Shown: positions 8,832 to 17,504, counted from the first letter of the stretch. The stretch: 50,976 bases of DNA from UBA7672 sp041166025 (GCA_041166025.1 JBEAMJ010000009.1:1-50976); one strand, 5' to 3'. The notes: generated by a model not told the origin, from the letters alone. A program made the numbers and translations.

Positions 8832-9517
8832 GTCAACCGCTCCTCGAACGTCCCTTTGTCGAGATGCAATTCACGCCGGGCGTACTTGGCCGCCGCAGGA
8901 TCGTGCGTCACCATCACGATGGTCTTGCCCAGCTCGCGATTGAGCAGCTGGAGCATTTCAAGGATCTCAACGGCCGTGTTGCGGTCGAGATCGCCTGTCG
9001 GTTCGTCAGCCAGGATCAGTTTCGGGTCGGCGACGATCGCCCGGGCAATCGCCACGCGTTGCTGTTGGCCGCCGGAGAGCTCCTTGGGCTTGTGGTCGGC
9101 GCGATTGTCGAGGCCGACGACTTCAAGAGCTGTCTTCACCCGCCGCTTGCGCTCCGCGGCGCTCAGTGTTGTCAGCAGGAGGGGCAATTCCACATTGCGT
9201 GCGGCCGACATGGTCGGCATCAGGTTGTAGAACTGAAAGATGAAGCCGATGTTTGCAGCGCGCCATGCTGAAAGCTGGTTCTCCGACAGCTTCTCGATCG
9301 GCTCGCGATCGAAGAGGATCGTGCCGCTGGTCGGGCGATCAAGACCACCGAGAAGGTTAAGCAACGTCGTTTTTCCTGAACCGGACGGGCCCATCATCGC
9401 CACGAAGTCGCCTGACGGAATGGAGAGGTTCAGGTCGGTGAATATGCTTATCGTCTCTTCGCCGCGGCGATAGGTCTTGGCGATGTTGCGCAGAACGATC
9501 AGATCGCTGTCCGACAT
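8828..9517 (-). CDS. ABC exporter ATP-binding protein (MacB/LolD-like)
   Basis: 229-aa cytoplasmic ATPase of the exporter. Walker A is GPSGSGKTT (about residues 43-51). The Q-loop is FQFYNLMPT, the signature LSGGQQQRVAIARAI, Walker B LILADEPTGDLD, and the H-loop VMVTHDPAAA. The phrase LADEPTGDLD is typical of the LolD/MacB/FtsE branch that works with FtsX-type permeases, which agrees with its neighbours. The gene lies 24 bp after the adaptor gene and overlaps the first permease gene. Confidence 0.9.
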   Translation of the reverse strand: MSDSDLIVLRNIAKTYRRGEETISIFTDLNLSIPSGDFVAMMGPSGSGKTTLLNLLGGLDRPTSGTILFDREPIEKLSENQLSAWRAANIGFIFQFYNLMPTMSAARNVELPLLLTTLSAAERKRRVKTALEVVGLDNRADHKPKELSGGQQQRVAIARAIVADPKLILADEPTGDLDRNTAVEILEMLQLLNRELGKTIVMVTHDPAAAKYARRELHLDKGTFEERLT

Positions 9518-9541
9518 AGCCTTGTTCGCTCCCGGATGGTT

Positions 9542-10558
9542 CTAGTTGGCCGACCGGTCGAACGTTACCTTGGCGGCCATCTGCGGTAGGACGCGCTCGT
9601 CGCGCTCCTTGAATCCGACCCTGACCTGAATCGTGGCGCGATCGCGGTTTGCGGTTGGGATTATCGCTATGACCTCGCCGGCGATTTGCCAGTCCGGGTA
9701 AGCGTCGAGCACAATGGTGGCTGACTGGTTTGCCTTGATGTCGGCAATCTGGCCCTCATTCACATCGACTTCCACTTCGAGGCTGGCCATGTCCACGAGC
9801 GTGGCGACACCGGTTCGCGTGAACTCCCCGCCGCCAGCTGCCGGCGAGAGAATTTCCCCTGCTTGCGCGTTCTTGGCGATGATGACGCCTGCAAACGGCG
9901 CGCGAACGATATGCCGTTCGACGAACTCCCCCTGACGATCCACCGAAGTTTGGGCAACACGCGCGTCGGCCAGGGCAGCGTTATACTGGGCCGTGAGGGA
10001 GTTGATCCTGGATACAGCCGCGTCGAAGGAAGCGGCCGACACCGCTCCGGTTTGCACCAGCTTGTCGGAGCGCTGCCGCTGGGCCTCGGCTTCGACCATC
10101 TGAGCTTCCAGGGACGCAATCGTCGCATTGGCGGACTGCAGCCGACCACGGGCCAGCTGCAGGTCATATCGCGCCAGTTCATCATCGAGGCGGGCAAGAA
10201 TCTGGCCCTTCTCGACGATCGCGCCTTCCTCAAACATTACGTCTGTCAGTCGGCCAGTGATGTCCACCGAGACCGTGGCCGATCTCCGCGCAACGACATA
10301 GCCTGACGCCACGAGCCCGCCGCGTGGGCGCGCGGCCGGCGTTGAAGCGGCCGCAGCGATTGAAGCGCTAGCGGCCTTGCCGGTTTCATCAGCGGGCGGG
10401 GATCCGCGCCCGAAGAGTGCCCACCCCAGGACGCCAACAACGACCACCGCCGCACCAATCGCAGCGTAGCGCCAGCCGCCGCTTGACCTATGGGACACGG
10501 AGCGGTCGATCGAAAGGGATTTCAGCTTGTCAGAAGTGTTCATTCCGAAACTTACCAT
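9542..10558 (-). CDS. Periplasmic adaptor (membrane fusion protein), MacA-like
   Basis: 338-aa adaptor that links the ABC exporter to an outer-membrane channel. A membrane anchor lies near residues 30-50 (WRYAAIGAAVVVVGVLGWAL). A barrel-sandwich lipoyl half follows (about 85-125), then a coiled-coil hairpin rich in Ala, Gln and Glu (about 125-205), and the returning lipoyl half VRAPFAGVIIAKNAQAGEIL. The start at 10558 is preceded by AAGG; the ATG at 10543 (MNTSDKL) is the alternative. It is the first gene of the operon adaptor-ATPase-permease-permease. No outer-membrane channel gene is in the window. Confidence 0.87.
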   Translation of the reverse strand: MVSFGMNTSDKLKSLSIDRSVSHRSSGGWRYAAIGAAVVVVGVLGWALFGRGSPPADETGKAASASIAAAASTPAARPRGGLVASGYVVARRSATVSVDITGRLTDVMFEEGAIVEKGQILARLDDELARYDLQLARGRLQSANATIASLEAQMVEAEAQRQRSDKLVQTGAVSAASFDAAVSRINSLTAQYNAALADARVAQTSVDRQGEFVERHIVRAPFAGVIIAKNAQAGEILSPAAGGGEFTRTGVATLVDMASLEVEVDVNEGQIADIKANQSATIVLDAYPDWQIAGEVIAIIPTANRDRATIQVRVGFKERDERVLPQMAAKVTFDRSAN

Positions 10559-10649
10559 ACCTGCCTTGTCGCAATTATCCGCCTCGCCTGTTCGGCGAGG
10601 AATCACAAGCGACAGCCCATTTCGGTATACTTACGCAATCGACAGCCCG

Positions 10650-11430
10650 CTGGATGGTGCTGATAGACCCCTGCCAACTCGTCGCTGGTGGGGGCCGTGG
10701 TTATTGGCCTTTTGGGGGTCCCAATGACACGAATTTGGTACCAGCGGCACCGCTTCTCACCAACCGTAATTCAGCACGCGGTCTGGCTCTACTTCGACTT
10801 CACACTCAGCCTGCGTGACGTTGAAGAGATGCTCGCGCCGCGTCGCGACGATGCGCGCTACGAAACGGTTCGCGCCTGGGCGGTGAAGGTCGGCGCTAAG
10901 ATCGCCGCCAACCTTCGACGGATAAAGCAGCCGCCTTCCCCGCGCTGGCATCTTGATAAGATCGTGTCGACGATTGCCGGCGAGCGCGTGTGGATCTGGC
11001 GCGCGGTCGATGACGAAGGCGAGGTCATCGACATGGTCGTCCAGAAACGCCGCGACACGGGAGCCGCGCTGGAGTTGTTGCGGCGGCTGTTGAAGAATCA
11101 AAACGTCAAGCCCAAGCGTATCGTTACTGATGGTCTCCGCTCCTATGGTCCTGCGCTTGAACAACTCGGTCTTGGCGATCGTCCCCATCATGGGCGGCTA
11201 CGCGACAACAATCGCGCTGAGAATTCCCATCTCATCATTCGAAGGCGTGAGCGGAAGATGCAGGGCTTCAAGAGTCAGAAGTCGGCACAAGGTTTCTTCG
11301 AGACGCACGCAGCGATCTACAACGCCTTCGACATCCAGCGGCATCTGCTCAGCCGCCGCGCGATGCGCATCCTGCACGCACGCTCAGAACCCGCCTGGAG
11401 CAGGGCAGTGGCGTGATGCCAGTACATCCG
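10650..11430 (+). mobile_element. IS6-family insertion sequence (ends approximate)
   Basis: The element is defined by its intact transposase gene. A weak inverted match starting GGATG near 10652 and ending CATCC near 11429 may be the terminal repeats, but I could not confirm it. The boundaries are therefore approximate and no target duplication was found. Two decayed relatives lie at 2401-3475. Confidence 0.4.
10724..11416 (+). CDS. IS6-family transposase (IS26-like DDE)
   Basis: 230-aa transposase that appears intact. The family start MTRIWYQRHRFSPTVIQ is used; GTG codons further upstream are open but unlikely. An N-terminal helix-turn-helix region carries LSLRDVEEML. The DDE catalytic residues sit in WHLD (first Asp), VTDGLRSY (second Asp) and NRAENSH (Glu), followed by the basic stretch RRERKMQGFKS. 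The C-terminus FFETHAAIYNAFDIQRHL is also family-typical. It points away from the exporter operon, and its own upstream region overlaps that operon's promoter side. Confidence 0.92.
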   Translation: MTRIWYQRHRFSPTVIQHAVWLYFDFTLSLRDVEEMLAPRRDDARYETVRAWAVKVGAKIAANLRRIKQPPSPRWHLDKIVSTIAGERVWIWRAVDDEGEVIDMVVQKRRDTGAALELLRRLLKNQNVKPKRIVTDGLRSYGPALEQLGLGDRPHHGRLRDNNRAENSHLIIRRRERKMQGFKSQKSAQGFFETHAAIYNAFDIQRHLLSRRAMRILHARSEPAWSRAVA

Positions 11431-11675
11431 TCGGAAAGCCCAGCAGAACCTCACATCGTAACCCTGACTGTCCCGTTGATCTGCATCCGGATTTTCGGGC
11501 CACGGCTGATTGGGTGGGACGGCAGGTGTGGGCGTGCGAGCCCCGTTGGGCGCTCGCGGTCGGCAGCATTGATTTCGAAACGCCTTGTCTCAGTCGAAAC
11601 CTGCGGTCGCGGATGGTGCTTAGGCAAGCGTCTGCTAACATCGCGAGGTCGCGGTTCGACGGATCGAGAAGGACG

Positions 11676-11930
11676 ATGACAAGGTCGAGGAAAGAGCAGC
11701 TATTTCTTGAGGCGGAGGCGCGCCGTCGCGCTTGTACCGAGTGGTTGAAGACGCTGATGATTCCGGGGGTACCGAAGCCGGCGACTAAGGATGAGTTGTA
11801 TTTGTGGGCGCGCGATCATCTTGGTGCCAGTCGATCTGCCTTCGATGCGGCCTGGATTTGGGCAATTGAAGATATGGGCAGACAAGACTGGTACGAGCCG
11901 TCCCCACGGCGCAAGGCGTCTCAACATTGA
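11676..11930 (+). CDS. Small conserved-type hypothetical protein
   Basis: 84-aa protein without a signal peptide or membrane segment. The ATG at 11676 has AGAAGG 3-4 bp upstream of it. The N-terminal half is charged and helical (RKEQLFLEAEARRRACTEWL). The middle reads KPATKDELYLWARDHLGASR, and the end SAFDAAWIWAIEDMGRQDWYEP. It resembles small unannotated proteins I know from alphaproteobacteria that share a KxATKDEL and SRxAFDxxW pattern. Function is unknown. It lies between the IS and the tRNA, in the possible island. Confidence 0.65.
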   Translation: MTRSRKEQLFLEAEARRRACTEWLKTLMIPGVPKPATKDELYLWARDHLGASRSAFDAAWIWAIEDMGRQDWYEPSPRRKASQH

Positions 11931-12174
11931 CGCGCGGCGCCTTACCCGTGGTTGTCGTGTGATCGTCTTTATGGGGACCAGCGAGAACGAGTGTGGTGGT
12001 CTGATCGACATGCCGAGTTCAGTTAGTCGGTCTCCGGAACTCAGGTCAGGGCATGTAAGGCGGGCCTCTCAGGAACGCGTTCATAATGCCTACTTGCCAG
12101 AAGAGACACGACCCCGAAGTCGGGCGGTGGCCGGGAGTTTCGGTGAGGGGAGAGACGCCATCCTGCGCCAAAGC
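11931..12174. other. Intergenic region before the tRNA-linked repeat
   Basis: No gene can be supported. Read on the minus strand, this stretch stays open as a continuation past the tRNA end, but it looks like untranslated repeat sequence and lacks a start. The 65-bp repeat begins at 12175. Confidence 0.5.
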
Positions 12175-12239
12175 ACCGCCAAAAGCGGGCTATCTTCGCT
12201 GATTTCCGGAACTGGTCGGGAGACTTAGGTCTTCCTGGC
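12175..12239 (+). repeat. 65-bp dispersed repeat, copy 2, abutting tRNA-Ser
   Basis: Direct-repeat partner of 6365-6429. It ends exactly at the 3' end of the tRNA gene: its last four bases (12236-12239) encode the CCA and discriminator base. The near-palindrome GGGAGACTTAGGTCTTCC (12218-12235) lies immediately after the CCA in the transcribed direction and could act as the tRNA transcript's terminator or processing hairpin, although no T-run follows. Confidence 0.75.
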
Positions 12240-12325
12240 GGAGAGGGTGAGATTCGAACTCACGGTACCCGTGAAGGTACAACGGTTTTCGAGACCGTCC
12301 CGATCGACCACTCCGGCACCTCTCC
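12236..12325 (-). tRNA. tRNA-Ser(CGA)
   Basis: A 90-nt cloverleaf reads on the minus strand. The acceptor stem GGAGAGG pairs with CCTCTCC. The anticodon stem ACGGT/ACCGT encloses the loop CTCGAAA, giving anticodon CGA, which reads UCG serine codons. A long variable arm typical of tRNA-Ser follows, then the T arm GTGAG-TTCGAAT-CTCAC. The discriminator is G and CCA is encoded. Confidence 0.96.
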
Positions 12326-12337
12326 GCGGGACGCGGG

Positions 12338-12365
12338 GGTATAGCATCCGAAAGCGTAAACGCAA
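12338..12365 (-). promoter_or_regulatory. Candidate promoter of tRNA-Ser
   Basis: On the minus strand TTGCGT (12360-12365) and TATACC (12338-12343) are separated by 16 bp and lie just upstream of the tRNA 5' end. This fits a housekeeping sigma promoter with a start very near the mature 5' end. The rest of the gap up to 12561 shows no gene. Confidence 0.5.
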
Positions 12366-12561
12366 GCGCTGCCGGTCGGTCCGGTATTCGCTGCAAGACC
12401 GGCCTTGTCCACCGCACGTTAGCGGGCCTCAGAGCGGGCTCGTTTCCCCCGCAAAGTCTCACGTGCCGCGGGCGAATACACTGCGTCGGCGCCGTCAGCC
12501 GCAGCGCGGGAGCGACCCTGAAATGTACCAATGCCGAATGGCCATAGCGGCGCAGAAGCCT

Positions 12562-13209
12562 TCACGTGCCAAGACCAGCCCGTTTGATGCCTAGCATGAT
12601 GAGAACGGGCTCGAGCGCGGACGTGGCCGAGCGAAAGGCGAGGGCGTCGAGCGCCGGGTTGATCTCCAGGACGACCGCGCCGCTGTCCGACGTCAAGCGC
12701 GCAAGTAGCCTTCCGCCCTCGCAAGCCAGATCGCCGCCGAAGGCTGGAAGGCCCAGGCCCGGCGCGGGTGGTGAAGCGATGCGGCCCTTCGCGTGCACGC
12801 ACGCACCATCGCGCCACGCGGTTGCGCCATCGGTGATGGAGATTGCAAGATCTGTCGGTGCGGCATCAGCGAAATGTGAGACCGGGAGAACGATTGTTGC
12901 GTCCGCGACCGTAAAGCCACCCGCTGCGCCATGCACTACCGCCGACTTCAGCGGACCAGAGCCGTTCGCCAGGCGCAGCCCCGGCGACGGCAACATTTCA
13001 ATCAGCGACATGCTCGCATCGAAATCGCCAAGTCTCTGGCCGCGCCAGTTCACATCGTTGAGGCGTCCCCGCCAGATCGTGCCGCTGGCCTCGCGGACCT
13101 GGAGTCCCGTAGGCCCCGCAACATCCAATGCAACGCGTAGCGGAAAAAGCGCGACAGCGGCAACCAGAAAGCCGGCCACAAGGCCGACGCCGAGCAACCA
13201 CCTTCTCAC
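12562..13209 (-). CDS. gspN: Type II secretion protein N (GspN)
   Basis: 215-aa bitopic membrane protein. One membrane segment lies near residues 3-22 (WLLGVGLVAGFLVAAVALF), followed by a periplasmic domain with the family pattern VREASGTIWRGRL. GspN is an accessory T2SS component found in a subset of systems. Its start overlaps gspM by 4 bp. It is the last gene of the operon, and no strong terminator hairpin is visible downstream. Confidence 0.85.
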   Translation of the reverse strand: MRRWLLGVGLVAGFLVAAVALFPLRVALDVAGPTGLQVREASGTIWRGRLNDVNWRGQRLGDFDASMSLIEMLPSPGLRLANGSGPLKSAVVHGAAGGFTVADATIVLPVSHFADAAPTDLAISITDGATAWRDGACVHAKGRIASPPAPGLGLPAFGGDLACEGGRLLARLTSDSGAVVLEINPALDALAFRSATSALEPVLIMLGIKRAGLGT

Positions 13210-13667
13210 GGTTCGCTCCCGAAAGCAGCGTCCACGGCAACGCCGCCATCTATCTCTGCGGTGATTGACAGCGAGGTCAGCGCTGCAGAGCCTCCCTGTT
13301 CCGCAATCCAGGCCAGCACGTCGATTGAGCCTGGCGAGGCGAGTCGCAATACGGCCGCGCCGTCAGAAAGCCTTGCATCCAGCACCTTCAGGCCGCGCGC
13401 CGACGCAGATGCCGTCAGGGTCGCGAGCGTATCCTCCGTCACAGAGGCCGCTGACCCCAATCCCACCGCCAGGTCACGCGCCTCCGCCAGATCGGCGGCT
13501 GCGCGCGCGTTCCGGTCGGCGGCGCTGCGAGCGGCCGCTTGTCCGGGCAGCATAACGCCATAGACGGCTGTGAGCCCGAACGCGATGGACAGCGCCGCGC
13601 CGATCAACAGACGCTCCCGCGGCGAAAGCCGCCGGCCAGCCTCGTGTAGGCGTCCGACCAGGTTCAT
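13206..13667 (-). CDS. gspM: Type II secretion protein M (GspM)
   Basis: 153-aa inner-membrane protein of the T2SS assembly platform, partner of GspL. The short cytoplasmic N-terminus contains the typical LSPRERLLI motif. A membrane helix follows (about 20-40), then an Ala-rich coiled stretch and a small ferredoxin-like periplasmic domain. It overlaps both neighbours by 4 bp, so it is translationally coupled. Confidence 0.88.
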   Translation of the reverse strand: MNLVGRLHEAGRRLSPRERLLIGAALSIAFGLTAVYGVMLPGQAAARSAADRNARAAADLAEARDLAVGLGSAASVTEDTLATLTASASARGLKVLDARLSDGAAVLRLASPGSIDVLAWIAEQGGSAALTSLSITAEIDGGVAVDAAFGSEP

Positions 13668-14713
13668 GGCGCGGTCCTTACGACGAGTTCGACGGGAATG
13701 TTGTTGGGTTCGCTGAGGCCTGGCGTCTCGACAAGGTGCAGACCATTGGCCGTCACATGGTCGCGCAGGGGCTGAAGCAGAGCTGTGCTGGGCACGCCGA
13801 CATGCGCGCTGACGGTTTCCCCGTCGAACGATAGCCGCGCGATCACAACGCCGGGTGCGCGGGCCAGACCTTCGACGACAGTGACAACATTTCCGAGGCC
13901 TTCGGTCGCGCGTGCGCGCGGCAGGCTCGCCTCACGCAGCTGCGCCAGTGGATTCACGATGCGCTGCGTGCCGGACAGCGCCTCGCGAGCAACGGCTTCG
14001 GCTTCCGCGTGGAGTTGCGTCGTTGCACGGTTCAGCTGGCCCGCTTCCAGCCATGGAAGCACTGCGAACACGCCAAGTGCAGCTGCAGCTGCGAGTAGCG
14101 CGACGACGGGCGCAGGCGAACGCGAACTGGTCTTTGTCTCAACGGAGGCCGTCATCAGGTTTGGCTGCTGCTGATGCCGGCCTTCGCTGATCGCCTCGCT
14201 CGCCGCAGTCTCGAAATCAATCTCCTTGGCAGTGCTGCCGCCGAGAAGCAGCGGCAGGATGTCGGCCTGGCAGGCGAAGGCCGATGCGGTCGTCCGTACG
14301 AGGCAGTCGCCGCGGCGCGCCACCATTGCAGTGTCCGCCTGCGGCGCCGGCAGCAGGGCGAAGTCAGCGATGATTGCATCGGGCGCATGTCCCTGTGCCT
14401 TTGCAGCGTTCAAAAGAGCGTCCCGCGCGCTACGGGCCATGATGTGGGCAGTCATGCGTCCCGTCCCGGCTGGAGCCACCGCACAGATGCAATCGTTCGG
14501 GGGCATCGCCATCTCCGCCGCAAGTGTCGCGAGGGCCGCCGCGCGAGCTTGCGCCTCGGTGCGACCGACGGCTTCTATCTCGCGGCTCATGACCAGCGCT
14601 CCCGGTGCGGCCAAAATCCGCGACGGTCCGCGCGAGGTCCGCACGGGCAAGTCGCGTACGCGCCAGTCTTCGTACGTGCCGAACGGCGGCATGATCAGCT
14701 GGACCGTCTTCAT
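13664..14713 (-). CDS. gspL: Type II secretion protein L (GspL)
   Basis: 349-aa inner-membrane protein that anchors the GspE ATPase. The N-terminal cytoplasmic part (about 1-205) is the actin-like domain. A membrane helix lies near 210-230 (PVVALLAAAAALGVFAVLPW), followed by a periplasmic ferredoxin-like domain that binds GspM. I chose the ATG at 14713 because it overlaps the gspK stop as ATGA; an in-frame ATG five codons upstream is less likely. Confidence 0.88.
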   Translation of the reverse strand: MKTVQLIMPPFGTYEDWRVRDLPVRTSRGPSRILAAPGALVMSREIEAVGRTEAQARAAALATLAAEMAMPPNDCICAVAPAGTGRMTAHIMARSARDALLNAAKAQGHAPDAIIADFALLPAPQADTAMVARRGDCLVRTTASAFACQADILPLLLGGSTAKEIDFETAASEAISEGRHQQQPNLMTASVETKTSSRSPAPVVALLAAAAALGVFAVLPWLEAGQLNRATTQLHAEAEAVAREALSGTQRIVNPLAQLREASLPRARATEGLGNVVTVVEGLARAPGVVIARLSFDGETVSAHVGVPSTALLQPLRDHVTANGLHLVETPGLSEPNNIPVELVVRTAP

Positions 14714-15675
14714 CGCTCGTCCGTCCATCGTCTTGCCGCTGTGGCGAATCCATTGCCGCTGCGCACCAGGAGGCCGGTCATGGCGACTTCGGCATCTGCG
14801 TGAGTGACGGCGACCTCAATTGCGAGATAGCGCACGTCCAGCGTCAAGGCCTGGAGCGCGCGCGGGTCGATGCCGGCAGCTGCGATTGCAGGATCGCCAA
14901 GCGCCTCGCCCAGGCTCTGCCAGCCTGCCGCAGGACGCCGCTTCAGTAGGTCGCGCGCTTGTGCCGGCGTCAGCCTGCCGCCTGTCATCGCGGCCAGCAC
15001 CGGCGCCTGCTCCGGCGCTACCGCGTTAAGGTTGATCCGCGACGGCCCTGTCCCGGGTAAAACACATAGCCATGGGTTCAGCTTTGCCAGCACGTCTGCG
15101 CTGAAGCCCCGGATCGCGCGGAGCTCGCTGAACTCCGCCAGCGGCTCTGCCCCCGTCAGGTAGGGCGGAGCGAGGGTGGCGTAATCCGCGTCGTCCGCCC
15201 CCACCGCGCCGCCGCCGGTATCGATCCAGCCGACCAGCGCCCCGGTGAGTTCCTCCGCCTTCGCGCGCGAGAGGCCCTGCATCTCCATCAGCGCGGCGAC
15301 CTGCGTGACGCCTATCTCGTCGCGCTGGTAGATGTCGCCCGCGCCGGAGACCACGCTGTTGGCGTTGATGCAGGTCGATGCATCGCGCACGGCAACCTGC
15401 ATCACCCCTGTATCGAGTGGGAACGTCGCCATGCGCGGCGCGCCGGCAAGCGCCGTGCGCGGCAGTGCGCCCGACGCCAGATCCTCGGCCATGACACGCG
15501 CATAGTTTTCCGCGCCGATGGCGAACCATTGGGCCTGCGCCGTGCTCTGCGCGTTGGCGGCCAACCGCTGGTCGCGTCGCATGTCGGCCAGCGCGGAGAC
15601 GGCAATCGCTGACAGACCTGCAACCACGATCAACGTCGTCAGCAAGGCCGCTCCCGTGTCCTCCCGCCACCTCAT
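14710..15675 (-). CDS. gspK: Type II secretion minor pseudopilin K (GspK)
   Basis: 321-aa minor pseudopilin that caps the pseudopilus tip. The start MRWREDTGAALLTTLIV gives a prepilin-type leader. Position 5 after the cleavage glycine is Thr instead of Glu, which is normal for GspK. A large globular domain follows with helix-hairpin segments (LSRAKAEELTGALVGWID and SRINLNAVAPEQAPVLAAM), typical of the family. The ATG overlaps the gspJ stop by one base (TGATG). Confidence 0.9.
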   Translation of the reverse strand: MRWREDTGAALLTTLIVVAGLSAIAVSALADMRRDQRLAANAQSTAQAQWFAIGAENYARVMAEDLASGALPRTALAGAPRMATFPLDTGVMQVAVRDASTCINANSVVSGAGDIYQRDEIGVTQVAALMEMQGLSRAKAEELTGALVGWIDTGGGAVGADDADYATLAPPYLTGAEPLAEFSELRAIRGFSADVLAKLNPWLCVLPGTGPSRINLNAVAPEQAPVLAAMTGGRLTPAQARDLLKRRPAAGWQSLGEALGDPAIAAAGIDPRALQALTLDVRYLAIEVAVTHADAEVAMTGLLVRSGNGFATAARRWTDER

Positions 15676-16259
15676 CACGCTGCCGTCTCCGGCAGGAGGA
15701 AGACCTGCGAGATCAGCCCGCGATCCTCGAGGTCGAGCGACAGACGCAAGGCGCGCGGCAGCGGACGATTCGGCGCGCCCGTCCATCCCTCCATCCATTG
15801 GTCGTAATCGAGGAACTCCAGCCGCAGCGATCGCACGCCCTCAATCAGGACCTGCGGTGCCTGTAGCGGCGCGCCATCGACATGGCGCCGCCAGGCCCGC
15901 TCGATCCGGCCGCCGACCAGCCGGTACTCCACATATTGCAGCGATGCCCGCTGCTGGTCGAGCGGATTGTCCCAGCCACGCCGCACCAGCGACAGGAAGA
16001 CGCCATCACCCAGGCCGCCGCCGCGCAGCGCAGCCTGAGCCTTCGTGCCATTGACATCTCGCGGCCGTCGCGCCGCCGCCTGGCCAAGGTCGGCCTTAAT
16101 CACCGCCCGGAGGCGCATCAGCGTGTGTGTTGCTTCCTGGTGCGCGCGGATCGCGTCCTGACTCGCAGTCGATGCGCTAGCGACGGCCAGCGCCCCGGTC
16201 GCGAGCATAGCGAGCGCAGCGAGCGCTACGAGTGTCTCGACCAGCGTGAAGCCCTTCAT
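15675..16259 (-). CDS. gspJ: Type II secretion minor pseudopilin J (GspJ)
   Basis: 194-aa minor pseudopilin. The short leader MKG is followed by FTLVETLVALAALAML, the type IV prepilin cleavage site with Glu5 and a hydrophobic helix. The C-terminal region contains LRLEFLDYDQWMEGW, close to the family pattern for the J domain. It overlaps gspI by 4 bp. Confidence 0.9.
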   Translation of the reverse strand: MKGFTLVETLVALAALAMLATGALAVASASTASQDAIRAHQEATHTLMRLRAVIKADLGQAAARRPRDVNGTKAQAALRGGGLGDGVFLSLVRRGWDNPLDQQRASLQYVEYRLVGGRIERAWRRHVDGAPLQAPQVLIEGVRSLRLEFLDYDQWMEGWTGAPNRPLPRALRLSLDLEDRGLISQVFLLPETAA

Positions 16260-16624
16260 CGCGCGGACCTGAAGCTCGAAAATTCGGCCAACACCTGGTC
16301 GCGTCCGGCTTCACGCACGCGCACGTCGATCCGCAGTATTCGCGGTTCCGGCGATGGCCCAACCTGCATCTCCCAGTCCCAGTCACGCGCGAGCGCCGTC
16401 TCCGTTCCTTGCGCCACGCCCATCGGCGGCGGCCTGCTCATCGCCATTGCTTCCGCGATCCGGTTCTCCGCGACCACGCCTGCAATCACCTGCGCTTCGT
16501 CGGCCTCCGCATTGCGTCCGCTTTGGCCGAGCACATTCAGCGTCGCCAGCGCGCCCAGGCTGAAAACCGCAATGGCAACCACCACTTCGAGGAGCGAAAA
16601 TCCTGCGTCCTTTTGCCGGCTCAT
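16256..16624 (-). CDS. gspI: Type II secretion minor pseudopilin I (GspI)
   Basis: 122-aa minor pseudopilin. MSRQKDAG precedes FSLLEVVVAIAVFSLGALA, a classic prepilin site with Glu5. The start at 16624 makes an ATGA overlap with gspH and is preferred over the longer open frame upstream. The conserved phrase VAENRIAEAMA is typical of GspI. Confidence 0.9.
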   Translation of the reverse strand: MSRQKDAGFSLLEVVVAIAVFSLGALATLNVLGQSGRNAEADEAQVIAGVVAENRIAEAMAMSRPPPMGVAQGTETALARDWDWEMQVGPSPEPRILRIDVRVREAGRDQVLAEFSSFRSAR

Positions 16625-17064
16625 GGCGCTGCCTCGCCGATCCGCGCGATTTGGCCGGAGGCGGCGATCGTAACGCCATCGCGCGCATTCTCGCTGAACA
16701 GGGTGAAGGACGCAGCTTCGGTCAGGCCCACGGAATCGAAAGCGATCACCGCCGGCAAGCGGCCATCGCCGGCCGCAACCGTCGTCGCCGCGTTCCACAA
16801 AGTCTTTTCGACCTCGCGCGGCGGCCCTATGCGGCTCGCCACGCGTGTGGCGTATCCGGTATCGGAAACTTCCACCACGACGGTCCTGTTCTCGATCAGG
16901 GCGAGATCACGCGCCGCTACCAGGCTTCGGATCAGCCTGTCCGTCTCCTGCACAAGTTGTCCCGACCGGCCTTGCGCGCTCATGACGACGAGACCGGCAG
17001 CCAGCGAGACGACGGCCAGAACCACCATCATCTCGATTAGCGAAAAGCCGGCCTCGCGCTGCAT
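16621..17064 (-). CDS. gspH: Type II secretion minor pseudopilin H (GspH)
   Basis: 147-aa minor pseudopilin. MQREAG precedes FSLIEMMVVLAVVSLAAGL with Glu5. The body has RSLVAARDLALIENRTVVV, which matches the helix and first strand of the GspH/FimT family. The gene begins 17 bp after gspG, the one small gap in a run of otherwise overlapping genes. Confidence 0.9.
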   Translation of the reverse strand: MQREAGFSLIEMMVVLAVVSLAAGLVVMSAQGRSGQLVQETDRLIRSLVAARDLALIENRTVVVEVSDTGYATRVASRIGPPREVEKTLWNAATTVAAGDGRLPAVIAFDSVGLTEAASFTLFSENARDGVTIAASGQIARIGEAAP

Positions 17065-17081
17065 AGCCCGTCCCCCGGTGC

Positions 17082-17504
17082 TCAGTTCCAATTGCCGATG
17101 TCGGCGTCGAGCCCTTCGCCGCCGGGCGCATTGTCGGCGCCGAGCGAATAGACATCGAAGGCCCGTGTGCGACCTGGATAGGCGTACTGATAGGGGTTCC
17201 CCCATGGATCCTCCGGCAGCCGGCGAATGTATCCGCCCTCGCGATAGCGCTCCGGCTTGACGCTGGCTGGCGCGGCTACCAGCGCGCCGAGCCCGTCCTC
17301 GGTGCGTGGATAAGCGAAGTTGTCCATCTTGAACGTATCGACCGCCAGCTCGAGCGTCGCGATGTCCGCCTTCGCCTTGTCCACCATCGCCTTGTCACGG
17401 CTCGGCAGTACATTGATCAGCACCAGCGTCGAGAGCAGGCCGATGATGACCAGCGTCACCATCACCTCGATCAGGCTGAAGCCAGCATCGCCGGCGCGCT
17501 TCAC
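17082..17504 (-). CDS. gspG: Type II secretion major pseudopilin G (GspG)
   Basis: 140-aa major pseudopilin, the main subunit of the pseudopilus. The start is a GTG at 17504 that overlaps the gspF stop (GTGA); the longer upstream frame is unlikely. KRAGDAG precedes FSLIEVMVTLVIIGLLS with Glu5. The C-terminal part carries LPEDPWGNPYQYAYPG and YSLGADNAPGGEG, the calcium-binding region of GspG. Confidence 0.93.
   Translation of the reverse strand: MKRAGDAGFSLIEVMVTLVIIGLLSTLVLINVLPSRDKAMVDKAKADIATLELAVDTFKMDNFAYPRTEDGLGALVAAPASVKPERYREGGYIRRLPEDPWGNPYQYAYPGRTRAFDVYSLGADNAPGGEGLDADIGNWN

Noticed and set aside
9863..10306. Long antisense open frame within the adaptor gene
   Set aside because: High-GC genomes give long shadow frames; the adaptor domains are unmistakable on the other strand.
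10650..11430. Terminal inverted repeats of the IS6 element
   Set aside because: Only a weak match was found; ends could not be fixed, so boundaries are marked approximate.
12419..12817. Open frame antisense to gspN and the gap after it
   Set aside because: It has no recognisable sequence and overlaps gspN, whose frame is strongly supported.
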